From NCBI GenBank assembly GCA_019321725.1, contig CM033108.1:2984001-3048000 (forward strand): a DNA stretch of 64,000 nt. Direction: 5' to 3'. The first letter of the stretch is position 1. Each line of letters begins with the position of its first letter. Shown in pieces: positions 49,638 through 62,663 of this stretch. The notes under the pieces were generated by a model, which worked only from the letters and a program-made list of their open reading frames with translations, did not search any database and had not been told where the DNA came from. The position numbers and the translations under genes were made by a program. Origin of the DNA: Paulownia fortunei (Eukaryota; Streptophyta; Magnoliopsida; Lamiales; Paulowniaceae).

Positions 49638-52600
49638 TTAATTAGATACCAGGTGATCAATAGCAAAAAAATAACTTCCAACAATGACAGATGACGCAAG
49701 TCCACAACGAGCCATCCGCAACCATATGCCATTCAGCATTAAATTTCTGTCAGCCGGATGGATCCCAGTTAGCCTTTCAAATCTCTTCCCTGGTCTTTTC
49801 CACTTCAGGAATTTCCTCTCCATGGTTAAATACTGCAATAAGCAATTCAAATAGTATTAAGTTCACAAAAGAGGGGGGAAATAAACAAGAAACTAACTAT
49901 CTCAGTCTCAGTTTGCCCTTCTTAGTAGACGTTTCAACGAGATGAATAAGCAGAAATAACTATGCTGTCAACTCACCTCTATTTCATCATTTTCCAAGAA
50001 TCATCCCTGTTGCTTGAGGTAGGGATGACAATATCCATTGCATTTTAATGTAGTAAATTACTTCTTAAAGAGGGGTGCACTAGTAATCTGGAATTGGGGA
50101 ACAAAATGGCTAATAGGTTGCAAAAATAAGAAAGGGAAAAAAATTCTCGTTTCAGATATGATTTATTACACAACCCAGCAATATCTGAATGGGACCATAA
50201 CCCTGCAGTGAGGGCTAAGTCATCCACAGAAGGGGATGGCAATCCATCTAGCATAAAACCAAGAAAATCACCATTTAGAGCACAAATGATAAGCAAGCAA
50301 GCATAGAAACCAAATCCATAATCTTTTCAACACAGTCAAATGGCATCCACAAGACCCCTAGATCAAATCTACCAGGCTGAGATTCTGGAGAACCTAGAAT
50401 GCTTTTAAAACAATAACAAGGATGTTCATACCAAATCAAAAATTTGTTCAAGGAAATAGTTCATAAAACTGTAGGCTCATGTAAAGACGAACGGGCAGAG
50501 ATGAACACAGTGTAGTGCTATCAATTACCACAGAAGCCCTTCATTTTTATTACTTTATAATCCGCCACCCCCACCCCCAGGCGAACTCTAAATCATTGAG
50601 TTTTTTGCTCATGGTTTGGCTGACAGCCTTTTCTTTAGTTTCAGTTAATCCAGTCTACAACCCCAGTAACTTTTGCACATACTCCACAAATTTACATTCA
50701 GGGAAAGCAGATGTTATTCATGAAGTCAAATGTTCACTGTTACATAATGACAAATAGGTACAAAATGAGAGACATTCACACAAAAAAGAACCCAGAGAAG
50801 CATTCAAGAATTAGCAAAAGCATTTTTAACTATGAAGTGGAATTTACTTCTGAAACAGATATTCGACCAAAACCTTCTTTTGGCCATGCACCGTACCTTG
50901 GGCAGAACAGTGCATTGTGATCGAGTTCTGGTAGTGTCAAAACCATGAGAAGCAGCGGCAGCAAGCGAACCGGAAACTCCAGCCGCAAGACTAACAGCTA
51001 TTGGAGACAATGGACCAACTTCATTATCATACCTGATCAACATCTTCTATAGTAAGAAAACAAGGGGAAAAAAAACAGACCAGTCAAACATAATATTGCA
51101 GTTATCTCCTCAAAATTCACAGAGTTGCAATCTAATTCACAAGCTACATCTTCAGAATAGCAACAAATCTAATCTTGAATATAAAAAAGCACAAAAATAA
51201 ATAATGTCACCATACTATATATTTTGTCGACATACTATCACATATCGATATTTGCCATAATTTTTACATCACTGAAGAAGATGATCCTAATATAATTAAC
51301 CAACTATCCCAAACATCGAACAGGACTGCAGACAATAAAGAAAGATTACTGAAAGAAAGATATATGACTAAATGAAAAGACTGTTCCAGAGATAAAAATT
51401 AAATAAAAAATGTTACTAATTTCTGTTCTCTGTTTCATAATTCTGGGTTCAGTTTTGGTTTATTCACACATAGAGGACAAGAGTAGCCGTAGACTGAGGA
51501 ACCTCTTAAAACTGAAACATAGAATCCCTACCTTCTGTTTTTTGTTTCCCATTTGCATGTTCAGTTCTGCTATATGCAAACAGAGGAAAAGAGGTAATAG
51601 TAAAATGATGAACCTCTTCTTAAAACTGAAGAAAAATATTTTCCAATACATCCCCATATAAAACCAATTAAAAAGTAAGAATATCAAATGAAGATTGACG
51701 GGAAGATATATAATCAATGGCAAAACATGAGAGCAAGAGCTACACCATCTAGACAATATCTCATATGGTGCAGCAATTCAACAATAGGTGTTGCCAATCA
51801 CGAAAAATTAGAAATCAATAGTTACAGAATCTAGAGTCACTTTTCTCAATTCTCTAGCCTATTGGGTTAGGCAAAATGTCTTCCTTTCACCCAACAAAAT
51901 CTTATCCTACCAGAGTTAAAACAAAATGAGATGCTTTAAAAATAAAATAAAATTACACGCATACATACACACACAGATGCATATTTAAGTGACAACTCTA
52001 TCACGTAGCTGGGATATGCTGAATCAGAAATAAAATGCGAGGTGGTATCAAATATGAAAGTCGGAGCGGGATAGACTTTGCTAATATATCTAAATGAGGC
52101 AATTTGTGCTATATTTTAAACGGTACACTTCAGTCATACTCTTTCAAGTGAAGAAGTGAGCAGGTAATTCTGAAATACCAGCAACCATAAAGCAAGCTAG
52201 AAATGCGCAATTTGCTAGCTGATTTATAAGTTGGGTAAATCTGCTAAAGAATTATCATAAAGAAAAACAATATACTTCATATTCTTATATCTGCTAAAGA
52301 ACCATCAATAAAGGTTTCATATTCTCCAGAACTACCAAAGAGTTAACAGTCTTTCACTCACCAACACTATTAGAATGCCGATGGGAATAAGTCAGGTCAG
52401 AAATTTCAGGTTTTGAAATACAAATGCTCAAATATAGGAAACAAACTTGTACTGATACCAATGCTAGGAAATCACTCTTTCATGCTAAATCTGAGACTAA
52501 TTGACCGTGAAAATGTAAATGGACAATCAACAAGTGATGAATATAAACCTTGGTATAGGATCCAGTCCCACAGCTTTCCAGTTTAGCATTGCTTGGTGTA

Positions 52601-55486
52601 AAAATTGCCAGCTTGAGAAAAATATGCCACCAAAAATGGAATCTCGGACTAAACCCGATCTAAGACCTCTCCACAGAGCAGCCCATCCTTCCAGAGAAAC
52701 AATATCTGACGGCATTCTAACATTACTAACAGCTGGTGGTCTCCCAGATCCTGTCATCATCCATGGATACTCTTTCAAAGCATCCGACATATTTGCATGT
52801 CTAGTGGTCAAGGTGGACAAAAGGCTAATAGAGTTGCTCATTGCCGTCATGTCCATGGAATATCTGGGCAGTAATCTCGAGACTAAAGGAGGAACAACAC
52901 TCTTTTCAGCAATGGATGAAGAATGCATCATGCGAGAAGCAGAAGCCACCTGGGCACGAAGTTTAAAAATTTCAAATGGAGAGCTTACAAGACACTCCAT
53001 CATGCCAGCAGCAAATCCTGCCATTAGAGCCTCAGAGACAGACACATAATCATCGTCACGACCATCTGATGAAGAAGTATGTGTGTGAGCACGGCATTAT
53101 CTCTAATATGTATCAATGTATGGTTTGAAGAGCGGAACACAATCAAGAGGAATGAACCATCACTCCCATAAGATACTAATGAATCTCTCTCGACATTAAT
53201 ATGTAAGAGTGTGAGCATGCTTCCATGCAGACAAACAAAGATATTCCTTTAGTACAAAAAGGTAAATCAGCAGATGGCTTCCACCCTAGAACTGTGCCAA
53301 TGTTCACCATGGAACTGGACCAATTGGTATCTTTTCTAAAAAGGAAAGTTATAGAATTTACCACGTTCAACTAGCAGAAAGTGATGTAGGACAACCTCTT
53401 GAGTCCAGCAACTAGGAAATGCAAAGAACCTCAAGCTTATTGACCAAACACATAGTTCAAAACACTACTCAAGCATTAGAAGATCATCTCCAACATGGTC
53501 AGTTTAAACCCATGCTGAATGAGATCAAAAGGATGGCATATACATACTTTGTTTCCACTGCTCAACACCACCAGCAGAGACAAACAACATATGATAAATG
53601 CTGTTCCTCGTAATGCTGCTTTCTTCTCCGCTGTTAACCCAAATTTAGAGCATCCTCATACAAGCTAAATTTTACTCTTATTGCCTCGAACAATTATTGT
53701 TCATCCACTTATAGAAATTTGTCATTTTAACTCAGTCACCAGGTCCTCTTCCCTTTTACAGCCTCACTCCATATTCTAAGATCACCTTTTCTCTTACAAA
53801 TTTATGTGAGCCATTTTACCTTGCTTCTCATCATTGTTGATGCATCCCAATATTTTAGTATCGACCAACATACTTATTCTAATGCTTGACCCAATTCTGC
53901 AACTGTTTTAATTTCAGTAATTCTCCTTTAAGTTTTTTTAGTAGAAGTTAATTTAGTTATCATGCCAACTTGTAGCAACTAGATTACTGGAGCATATACA
54001 TGACATACAAAAACTGAGGAACTTCACTGGAAGCCTTAAAAATGATGCAAGTGATCCGAAATATGTCTATACGTACATGAAAGATATTTTCTTGTTTCAA
54101 AAAAACAACAATTTTGGGCTTCAGATAATATCTCTAGCTGCCATATGAACATGACTTAACCAGGTATAATTCCCTACTGATGCCAAGCACCACCTTTTAT
54201 GGTACCTCCCCTTCAACTTCCCATTATCTTTTTGAGAATCCATGGTCTTATTGCATGAGCCTCTCCTTATTTTTGGGGATGAGTAAAGATTCTGTCTAAG
54301 AGTTGCTTTTATTACTTTTAGTCTCTTGATATTGGTTTCTTAATCATGAGAATGTAGAGGTACAACCATCATATTTGGCTAGAAAGCGAAATTCACAAAT
54401 AGAAGCCAAAAAAGAACAAAAGAAATGCAAAAAAGTAAATTTACCTTTGTAGAATGCTGTCAATATCTCATAAACACCAAAGCGAGCTCCCAGACCAAAT
54501 GTTCTTCCCAAAGTCAACCATCCAACACCATTATACAAACCTAAAATAAATTAGGACAACATCTGTTGATCTGACCACGGAAGACCAAAAATCTGAATGC
54601 CAAAGCTTTTACACAATTGAACTTCAGGAGAGCAACAGCGAGATATTAAGGGAATGCTAGAGGCAATAGTAATATAACAAGAAGCAAAATAGACTAGTTA
54701 AAACTCAATCTCATTCTCAAAGATTTGGTCATCTGAGGAGCCAGAAAACAAACACTATAGGATTGAGTGAGCAAGAAATCAAATTTCATACTCGAGGAAC
54801 CATTAAATCCAGTTAAACTATAAACATCAAATGTGTTTGTTTTATTTAATATATTCAATTTAGCTCAAACTAAAAAAAATTCACGTCATTTTCCAGTGTT
54901 CTCTAGTTGAAAATTCTCACCTGGATTTTTGTTTCAATCCATGAGAAATGAGCAATAATTTCTTTCCCTATTTGGAGTAACCATTTCCTGTTCACATGCA
55001 AAGTCTATCTAGAGAGATTATATGGTCGACCCAAAGTACTGAATCTCATTTCTTAATGCAAGTATGATTGTGTTCGAAAAATTACAAGTGTTAAAAGAAA
55101 ATGATAATAACTTTACACTTTACCCACCTCCCTTCACAGATAGAATTATGGAAAAGACTGCTGGCTATAAAATTACCTGAATATCCTGATAAAGCTCGAA
55201 CTCTATAAAGAACATCAGCCACAGGCAACGGTTTTCTAGCGCTGGAGCCAACCTATTTTCAATTGTCCACGAAAGTATCAAGAATGAATACTGAAAAAGA
55301 GATAATTGAGGGGTGATTGTGGACGCAAGTCCAGCAAACAAGTTCAAAATCCGTTCTCAGACTTCTTACCTGTATCAAGACTTTGAGAGTATCAAGCGGG
55401 TACGTTAGAGCAGTGCCTAGTGTCACGGACGCTGTGGCGGCAGCTGCATGGGCTGCGAGTGTCTTATTCTTCAACAATTCATCCAT
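49638..55486 (-). CDS. mitochondrial carrier family protein, uncharacterised plant clade
   Basis: Six exons on the minus strand: 55486-55370, 55252-55177, 54540-54445, 53065-52549, 51032-50897 and 49832-49638. They sum to 1137 bp and encode 378 aa, with phases joining exactly. Carrier signature 1 is PLDTLK (30-35) and signature 2 is PFEIFK (126-131). The third, GFDTTR (299-304), has Gly in place of the usual Pro. A hydrophilic insertion (about 140-215), with a Met/Ser-rich segment, separates repeats 2 and 3 and makes the protein longer than the usual 300 aa. The C-terminal LERLTGIHPADRN-like block and GIWLRMARCGLASSVIVGSYF support one conserved plant clade. Carriers exchange metabolites across the inner mitochondrial membrane; the substrate cannot be read from sequence. 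The upstream telo-box and site II elements fit a nuclear gene for an organelle protein. Confidence 0.9.
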
Positions 55487-55700
55487 CTTAACAAATGAAG
55501 TGCCTTCTTTACTTGAAGTTGCAAACAGGGCGGTTATTTGATATAACGTCTCAAAGAATTCACATTTTACAAAGGCAGTCCTTCCACATTTTTACGAGCC
55601 CTGCATGCTGGACAAATGAATGGTATATTCTTCTCATTAATATTACTTGTGCCTTTTGCGGCTAAGCCGAAAAGCGCGACAAAGGCTCGCCTTTGTGAAG

Positions 55701-55709
55701 AAACCCTAA
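55701..55709 (+). promoter_or_regulatory. telo-box (AAACCCTAA) upstream of the carrier gene
   Basis: A perfect telo-box lies 215 bp upstream of the carrier ATG. Telo-boxes with site II motifs are known in promoters of plant genes for translation and mitochondrial functions. Confidence 0.55.
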
Positions 55710-55954
55710 TTGAATGTTGGGGATAACAAAATCAGCACATACCGACAATCAAGCCCTCATCGGCGGCGGAAGCGGCGCCTCCACCTGCTCTGTCGGCCAA
55801 CAGAGCACTACTCGTTTCCCCTGTCTGACAGTTCCCGCTCTTCCTCCTCTCCTTTTCTCTTTTCTTCTTATTTCCTATTTTTATCTGTTCTCCATTTCTC
55901 TACTTCGCTCATCGTCGTATTGTATATATGGTGATCCGGGCTAGGCTAATTCGG

Positions 55955-56050
55955 CAAGTAAATGGGCCTATTTCTTTCAATTTACGGGCTAGGCCCAATC
56001 CACAAGTAAATGGTCCTATTTCTTTCAATGGACGGGTTTTAATTATCCAA
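55955..56050. promoter_or_regulatory. 48-bp direct duplication carrying site II (TGGGCC) motifs
   Basis: Two units beginning CAAGTAAATGG (55955 and 56003) share CCTATTTCTTTCAAT and ACGGG. Unit 1 holds TGGGCC at 55963-55968 and GGCCCA at 55992-55997. In unit 2 the first motif reads TGGTCC, so it is broken. The pair sits 470-560 bp upstream of the carrier start. Confidence 0.55.
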
Positions 56051-59000
56051 TTAGAAAGTAACTCGGGTTCACTCTTTTGAAATCGAGTGTTGACACTTTA
56101 AAAAAATTGCATCACTAACAAATAAAGTAATTTTATTTAGATAGCACTAATTAAAATTTTCAATTTTCAATAAATTCCCTTTAAGTTTTTATATTATCAA
56201 TATTTTTTTATTGAAATTATCACTTTTTTATATGTAAAAAATTTGCAGGAAAGCAAACTTCTTTCATTATATTTTAAAACTAAACTTTGATGAGCTTTTC
56301 CATTTGTCATTTGGTGAGTAAACATATATATATATATATGTTTATATTAATATGCATATATATGAATGGCTTAAAATGTTGATTTTTAAAAAACATGAGT
56401 AAAATGTGCTTAAATTACTAACACACAAGTTGACAGCATCCTTAACTAGGTAAGTCAATTAAGTTGGATCTATACGTGAGTCAAGTCTACCTAAATATGA
56501 GTATGATTGAGTTTGAGCGAGATAAATTTGTGAAATGAGTTTGACGCTTTCGAAGTTACAGAAAAAAAAGCAACGGCTATTTATTCAAAGAGTTGAATAT
56601 ATGTGTGTTTAACCCCAATTTGAATTTTTCAATTAATTATTTTTTTTAAGTGAAGATGTTAATTTGTTCCCCAACTCTCATCCAAGTTGTTTAAATATAT
56701 GACTAATGAGGCAGCAGGTGCAAGTAATGTTTTGAAAATCGGATCGGACCGGTCGGTTCAAGCGAGAATCGGAGGTCGATCCGATCCGATTAGGCCCAAA
56801 AATCATTTGACCTGTTTGATCGGTCAAAACCGATCAATAACCGGTCAAATCGGTCAAAACCAGCCAAAATCAATTTGATCGATTTTTATTTTTATTTTAT
56901 AATTTTTTTATTTTTAATATTTATAAAGGTTTAATAATATTTTGTTATATTTATGTGATTATTTAGATTTTGTGTTTTGTTATATGTTTTTTATGTAATT
57001 ATTTATTTATTTTTATATTTAAAATATATTACATAATAATTAATCTATTATATTATCATTTTACATAGTAAAATAAGAAAATATAATTAATTTTCATTAA
57101 ACCGATCCGATCGATTGAACCGCTAATTGTTAACAATATCGATTTTATCACCGATTCAGTTATAAAAATATTGGGTGCAAGATATTTATCGACAATATAT
57201 CTTAGATCTTCGGTGTAATTATTTACTATTATATAATTTGAAAGTTAAATAAAATAAGATTTGTAGTATGCTGCTAAAAGCTTACAAGGCTATGGAGTGC
57301 AGGTGCCAGTACATATTCCTATTTGGAATAGATTCTGGAAACAACACTCAAGTTTTTATATTATGCCATTGTTATTTACAAAAAAATTGAATTTTAATTA
57401 ATGTTATTGTTGAATTTATGTCTTTCAAAAATTTTGAAGTAAAAATGTTCTTAATGTTTTATATCATGATTACAAGTTTGGAATTTATTTATTTAAGTGG
57501 CTTAAACTTTTCTCTTGTGTATTATGCAAACAAGATTAGTCTTTTTCAACATATATTTGTTGTGGAGTTTGTTATTTATACTAAGAAAAAATTGATAATG
57601 TAAACTAATTTAAATTAGCCAAAACTCGTGAGAAAATATTAGCTGAGTTTGAGTTGAAACAACATAAATATTTATGAACTGAGTTTGAGTTCATGATCAT
57701 CAAACCCGATAATAGTATCAAATTATTAACCCAGTGTGTTTAATACATTTACATATTTTGAATTTTAAATTAATTATATGTAATTTTAGTTTACAAATGT
57801 TTGAATAATATTATAGTATTGTAAAAGGACATATTATCATTAATTAATAATTCTAATCCTATCAAATCTCATGAAGGGGTAAATGGTATTTACCACCACT
57901 CCTTACCCTCTACAATTCAAAAGTTCTACTGAGAGCAATATACAAATTTATTAAAGAATTTATTCAAATGTATAGTTAAAAAAAATGAAAATTATAGTAT
58001 ATTACTTGGTGAAAAGAAGAAAAATGTAAAAAATAAAGTACAAAATAAATAACAAAATATATTTTTGTTAATGTTTCCAAGGAGCAAACATAGCCTTAAA
58101 TTTATTATGCCAGGCTTCCAAGAAAGGGGAAAGGAAAGAGAAAATAAACAAAGGTTGGATCCTTCGGCGGACGGCGTCGTATTAGAAATTTCATTCTTCA
58201 TTTTTCGCTGCAGCAAATTCTCAAGGCCCATCAGCACCCTTTTCCTCTTTGCCTTCACCAGTGGCTGACACATAATGTCAGTTCAGGACGGGTAACTGTC
58301 GTTATTTGTTCATGTAATGAACTCTTAGGGTGAATGGTTAACATGCTGGCAACCTGTTTGATCAAAGTGCTCACTCAAATGTAAAAACCCTTTAATGAGT
58401 TTTAATCTTTTCTTTATGGTGGATGCCTTGCATGCGGTACTAAATCACGAGTATTACCTAGGCCTCTGGTGTCACTATTTTACTATTATTATTATTTTTA
58501 TTATTATTTGTTAGTTGTCTTAAAATCTTGTGCCTTGCAATTCATTGTAATCGCTAATTAATATTTCATCTTTTATTCTAATATATGCCAAATATACTGA
58601 ATGATATAGTCGATATACACTTTACGTGTAGATGGTATTATAATAGGATAATATCAATTTCTTGGATTGTGTTAGTCATGATGAGCCTACATATGACATC
58701 AAGTATGACTCCAAAACACATAAGATCGTTTCCGGGCCATGTATATAGGTTTATAGTTATTATTTATCCGACATTTGACATGAATTAGTGGTTAAGATTT
58801 TTTCTTGCCTAATGGAGATCCTTCATGCGAGGAAGATAGGCGTGTTGTTTACATCTAATGTGCGGGATCACATTTGGGGTATGCCATTCTCTATTTCTGT
58901 AGTCTCTTTAATTTGATAGCTAGAACCAAGCATAATTTATGTCCTCTGTTGAAAGTGAAATAACTTTTTAAGTCAAAATTTAAATTCATAATTTCTCTAT

Positions 59001-59543
59001 ATGCACTTCCCCACCCCTTCTGTAATGCAACACCATGCAACTCGATTCTGACATGCTTGCATTGTGGGTTATTATTGTCAATCTCCAGTATTCTGTTCGA
59101 CATCTACTTTTCTGGAATGTGCATGTTGTTTGGTAAAGATATTGCCATCTGTAGAAAGAATTAGCATGGTCACATCTTTGGGTAATAGGCTTTTGCAACT
59201 GTTTTACTGGTGAATGGAACTTCTTTTTCTATCGTCGATCACAAAATGCTTATGAAAAGCACCAGCTAACATAACAGCTAGCCAAAACAACTAAAACTAG
59301 GAAACATCAGAAAACAATCTAGTTTCCCTTTGGGGAGAAAACAACAGTTCAATATTCTCTGAACACTATCTTGAAGCAATTTGTCCTACTGAGTCTGTCT
59401 TGGTATAATACTCTTCAACTCACTATTTGCGTAGGTTTCTTCATTACTTTGGGCTTTCTCTTCACTTTGTACATATCTTTAATTGGAATTGGTTTAGAAA
59501 CCAACTCTAAACAGAAAAAAACTCGAAAAAAGCTTTACCATGT
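56051..59543. other. intergenic region with a hAT-like element
   Basis: Mostly AT-rich DNA. It contains a (TA)n tract near 56322-56339, the hAT-like element at 56725-57173 and a GC-richer patch at 58130-58320 with short open frames on both strands. The last part before 59544 includes the 3'UTR of the ANTH gene. Confidence 0.5.
56717..57181. mobile_element. hAT-like non-autonomous element with 8-bp target duplication
   Basis: The element spans 56725-57173 (449 bp). It is flanked by a perfect 8-bp direct repeat, GGTGCAAG, at 56717-56724 and 57174-57181. Its ends are imperfect inverses (TAATGTTTTGAAAATCGG against CAATATTTTTATAACTGA). The left part is rich in GATCGGACCGGTCGGTTC-type words, and the right part ends with matching CCGATCCGATCGATTGA words. 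An 8-bp duplication points to the hAT superfamily. No transposase is encoded. A diverged relative lies near 25775-26116. Confidence 0.8.
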
Positions 59544-61416
59544 TCATGTGTAGCCTCCTGTGATGTACTGAAAAGAATGTTGTTGTTGTACATTTGCTAA
59601 GCCTACCTGTCCCTGCATCCCATCTCTTGCATATTGCTGCCACACTAGTTGCTCTTCTACTAACAGTCTTTGCTTCTTCTCGATCTCGGACATCTGCACA
59701 TACGGTGGTGGCGCTATGGCAAGAGAAGCAGCAAAAGGGTCAGAATTTGATGACAAACTGTTGGCTCCACCATTACCTGCTGGTGGTGCCGGCAAGGCCA
59801 GCATGGTTGGTCTCCCAGCTGAGCCTAGTGCAACACTGCTAGCACTTCCGGTGGCCACAGGACCCGAGGAAGCCACCGCCTGAGCCATTGCCCCCTGTTG
59901 GTACATGCCATCAAGTGTCAATGTATCAAAACCTCCAGGAAGAGATGCCTTCTGGTTTGACAAATGGCTAGCAGAGTGAACTAATGCCGTTTCCCAATCT
60001 CCTGATGACTCCTTGAAGGCTTCCCATGGGGTATTTGTACTTGCTGGAGCAGTTGTGGCCGGACCACCATCAAATAAAGCTAAAGCCAATTTATGTCCTT
60101 GTTCTTCTGTGCTTGGTGCATCTTCACATAAGTTCAGCAAATCACCTACTTCTTGAGTTTTCTTCTTCTCTTCTTCTGGCTCCTTTACTTCATCTGTCTT
60201 TTCTTCTTTATTCTCTCTTTCTTCTACAAATCTGTCCGGTGGTGGCAATGCCTTGAGTGAGTCCATATCCTCTTCTGGTTCTGCCTCCCTCGCTTCTTCA
60301 ATGGATTTGGACTTTGGCTCAGCGCTCCTCACCCTCCTCCTGTTCTGCGACATGGCTGACTTTTGATGAATAAAGTCATCCATCATATCAAGTTTCTTCT
60401 GTGTAATTTTCTCAACATCTGGACATTCAGAAGAGCGCATGATTCCAACAGTCTTGCACCAGTCATATAAGGCATCAAGCTCATTGTACTGCTTCGAAAC
60501 ACGACAGAAGATCTCATAAACTTGTACCATATCAGGTACTTCGAGCTGCATAAACCGGTCAATCAAGGTCCCCATTATTTCCGTTATGTCATAGTATAAC
60601 TGAAAACTTTCTTTCACTATGGGGTAGAGAGCCACAACCACAACCCTGTTATGCTTTGCAGCACCTACAGGAAATTCACTTTGATTATATTTCCGTTATG
60701 TCATAGTAAGTGTGAAATGAAGAAAGATAATCAAATTAACAAGATATACCTGTTGGTCTGCATGCTAAAAACCTTTCAAGAAGCTGCATCAGATGATGAA
60801 CCCTGGAGAAAAGGCTCTCATTCTTCATTTCAAGCACAGGAGTAGCCCTCACCACCATGGCATTGGAGGTGGCGCCACCACCACCACCATCCTCTTCTTC
60901 CTCTTCCCCATGATATGCATAACCTCCCCGCTTCCCTCTACGGCCCTGCATCCTGAACTCAAGCTGCTCGTCTAAGTACAGTGCATATGTGCGAATGAAT
61001 GCGGAGTAGTCCCATGCATCCAACTTGCCGGAGGCATCTCGAAAATCAGACATGTTGAGGAAGCGGGTCCCACGCCTCGTTGCGAAGAAGATCTCCTGCT
61101 CATAGGCATGGTCACCCTTGGAGAGGAGGCGCTGTATGAGCATGAGTGTTTTTAAGGCCACCACCCAATTCTTGGTCTTGTTGAGGCGCTTGGCGATGGT
61201 GCTGACGCAGGCACTCACCAGGGCGCGCGAGGAGGCTGTCAGGCTTAAGATTTCACAGACGTAGCGCTCGTCAGGTGGGTATTCTTCGTGGCGGGTGGCC
61301 TTCACGATGGCTACTTCCAGGTCCGAAAGGGAGTTGCTGCTGCCAACCTTGGCCAGGCCAATGCTGGTCTGGTCCTTTACTGCCCCAATAGCTTTTCTAA
61401 TCTTGCTTGGAGCCAT
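59544..61416 (-). CDS. ANTH/CALM-type clathrin assembly protein
   Basis: Two exons, 61416-60750 and 60664-59544, give 1788 bp and 595 aa. The ANTH domain fills the N-terminal half: APSKIRKAIGAVKDQT, IVKATRHEEYPPDERYV (the phosphoinositide-binding helix region), RLNKTKNWVVALKTLML and FIRTYALYLDEQL. The loop after RMQGRRGKRGG carries poly-Glu and poly-Gly runs. The second exon completes the helical solenoid (YPIVKESFQLYYDITEIM), then a Glu/Lys-rich linker, a DLL motif in EVGDLLNLCED, TPWEAF, SDPFAAS and a Gln-rich tail. ANTH proteins bind membrane phosphoinositides and clathrin during plant endocytosis and cell-plate formation. The wording fits the Arabidopsis clade of the CAP1/ECA4 proteins. 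The exon boundary within a Gly codon (Gly223) is in phase. Confidence 0.93.
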
Positions 61417-61750
61417 ACGAGTCTTTCGAGGTTTTCCTGTGAAATATGCTGATCTTGTTTGCTCGTGGCTCGATGAAATGAGAATGTGTCAAACTAATCG
61501 AATTGAACCAACATCGATCAACTCTTTTGTTGAGATTAAATTAATACTATGGTTTACTAGTTGTTATAATGATGCAAGGACGAATGAATGAAGAATAATC
61601 TATGTTTCATGAGCTATACATACACCGAAACTCTAGAAATACATGCATTTCTATTGAACAGGGACTTGAAATTGATGAACTACCTGCTTATTTGAGGGAA
61701 TGATTGGGATGAAAATGATGGTTTTAATCAATGGCTCGTCAAACCAGGTT

Positions 61751-61753
<3 letters not shown>

Positions 61754-61799
<46 letters not shown>
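61754..61799. repeat. (TC)n microsatellite, about 23 units
   Basis: Perfect CT repeat about 340 bp upstream of the ANTH start codon; it reads as GA on the gene strand and may lie in the 5'UTR or promoter. Confidence 0.95.
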
Positions 61800-61801
<2 letters not shown>

Positions 61802-62606
61802 CCTTTGATTTCTTGTTTCTTCTTAACTGATGCTGAATTACGAAAGATTATCCTCAAGTTTAGCAGGAAACCCGGATGCCCAATGGAAGTCAATGGGGTT
61901 GTCAATTTTGTGGTAGAAACATATAATTAGAGTGAAGTATATTTTGACTGCTTGTAAAGGTTTTTAAAGACCACAGAAAGATGTAATTCTGAAAAATTGG
62001 ATTTGGGCAATAAGGGAAAAATAATCACGCTGATTACATCAATCTGTAATCCCGTTTGGATATTAACTCTAACTATTGTTATGGACAGTCTATATTTAAT
62101 TTCTTATTGTGGGTTTGGGGAAATTGCAAAATCTGCCATGGAAAATAATAATATTCATTGCAAGTCAAAAGAGGTGTAGATTAAGCTGAAAAACATAAAA
62201 ACCAAAATAATAATAATAATAATAATAAATTTAATTTGCTATGCTTGGACTAAAAATAGAATTTTTTATGACATTAAAAATTAACAATTTACGTTACTTC
62301 TGATGTTAGAATTACTTATAAGTTTATTCTTGCAAAGAAAAGCCAAATAGGGACCAGAACATGTGTTTTCATATTCGGCTAAAGTTTTGAATATTTGGGT
62401 CCATAATTTGGAGCCCATAATGAAGCATAGATTAAGTCAAACATTTGAAACTAAATTCTCAATGTATTATTTATTCATTTTTTTCTGAACAGGTAAATTA
62501 TAAATGTTTTTGCAGACATAAATTTGTAATATATCAATGGATTAGTTACATTTTGCCCTATAGTACGGTATAGGTCGCATTCCCTCAGATGAAGTTCTTC
62601 AACAAG

Positions 62607-62608
<2 letters not shown>

Positions 62609-62663
<55 letters not shown>
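62609..62663. repeat. (AT)n microsatellite
   Basis: Alternating AT for about 55 bp with one interruption near 62636. It is self-complementary and can form a hairpin. Confidence 0.95.

Noticed and set aside
52519..53049. 176-aa ORF on the plus strand
   Set aside because: It is the antisense of carrier exon 4, whose minus-strand frame carries the carrier signature and matching splice phases.
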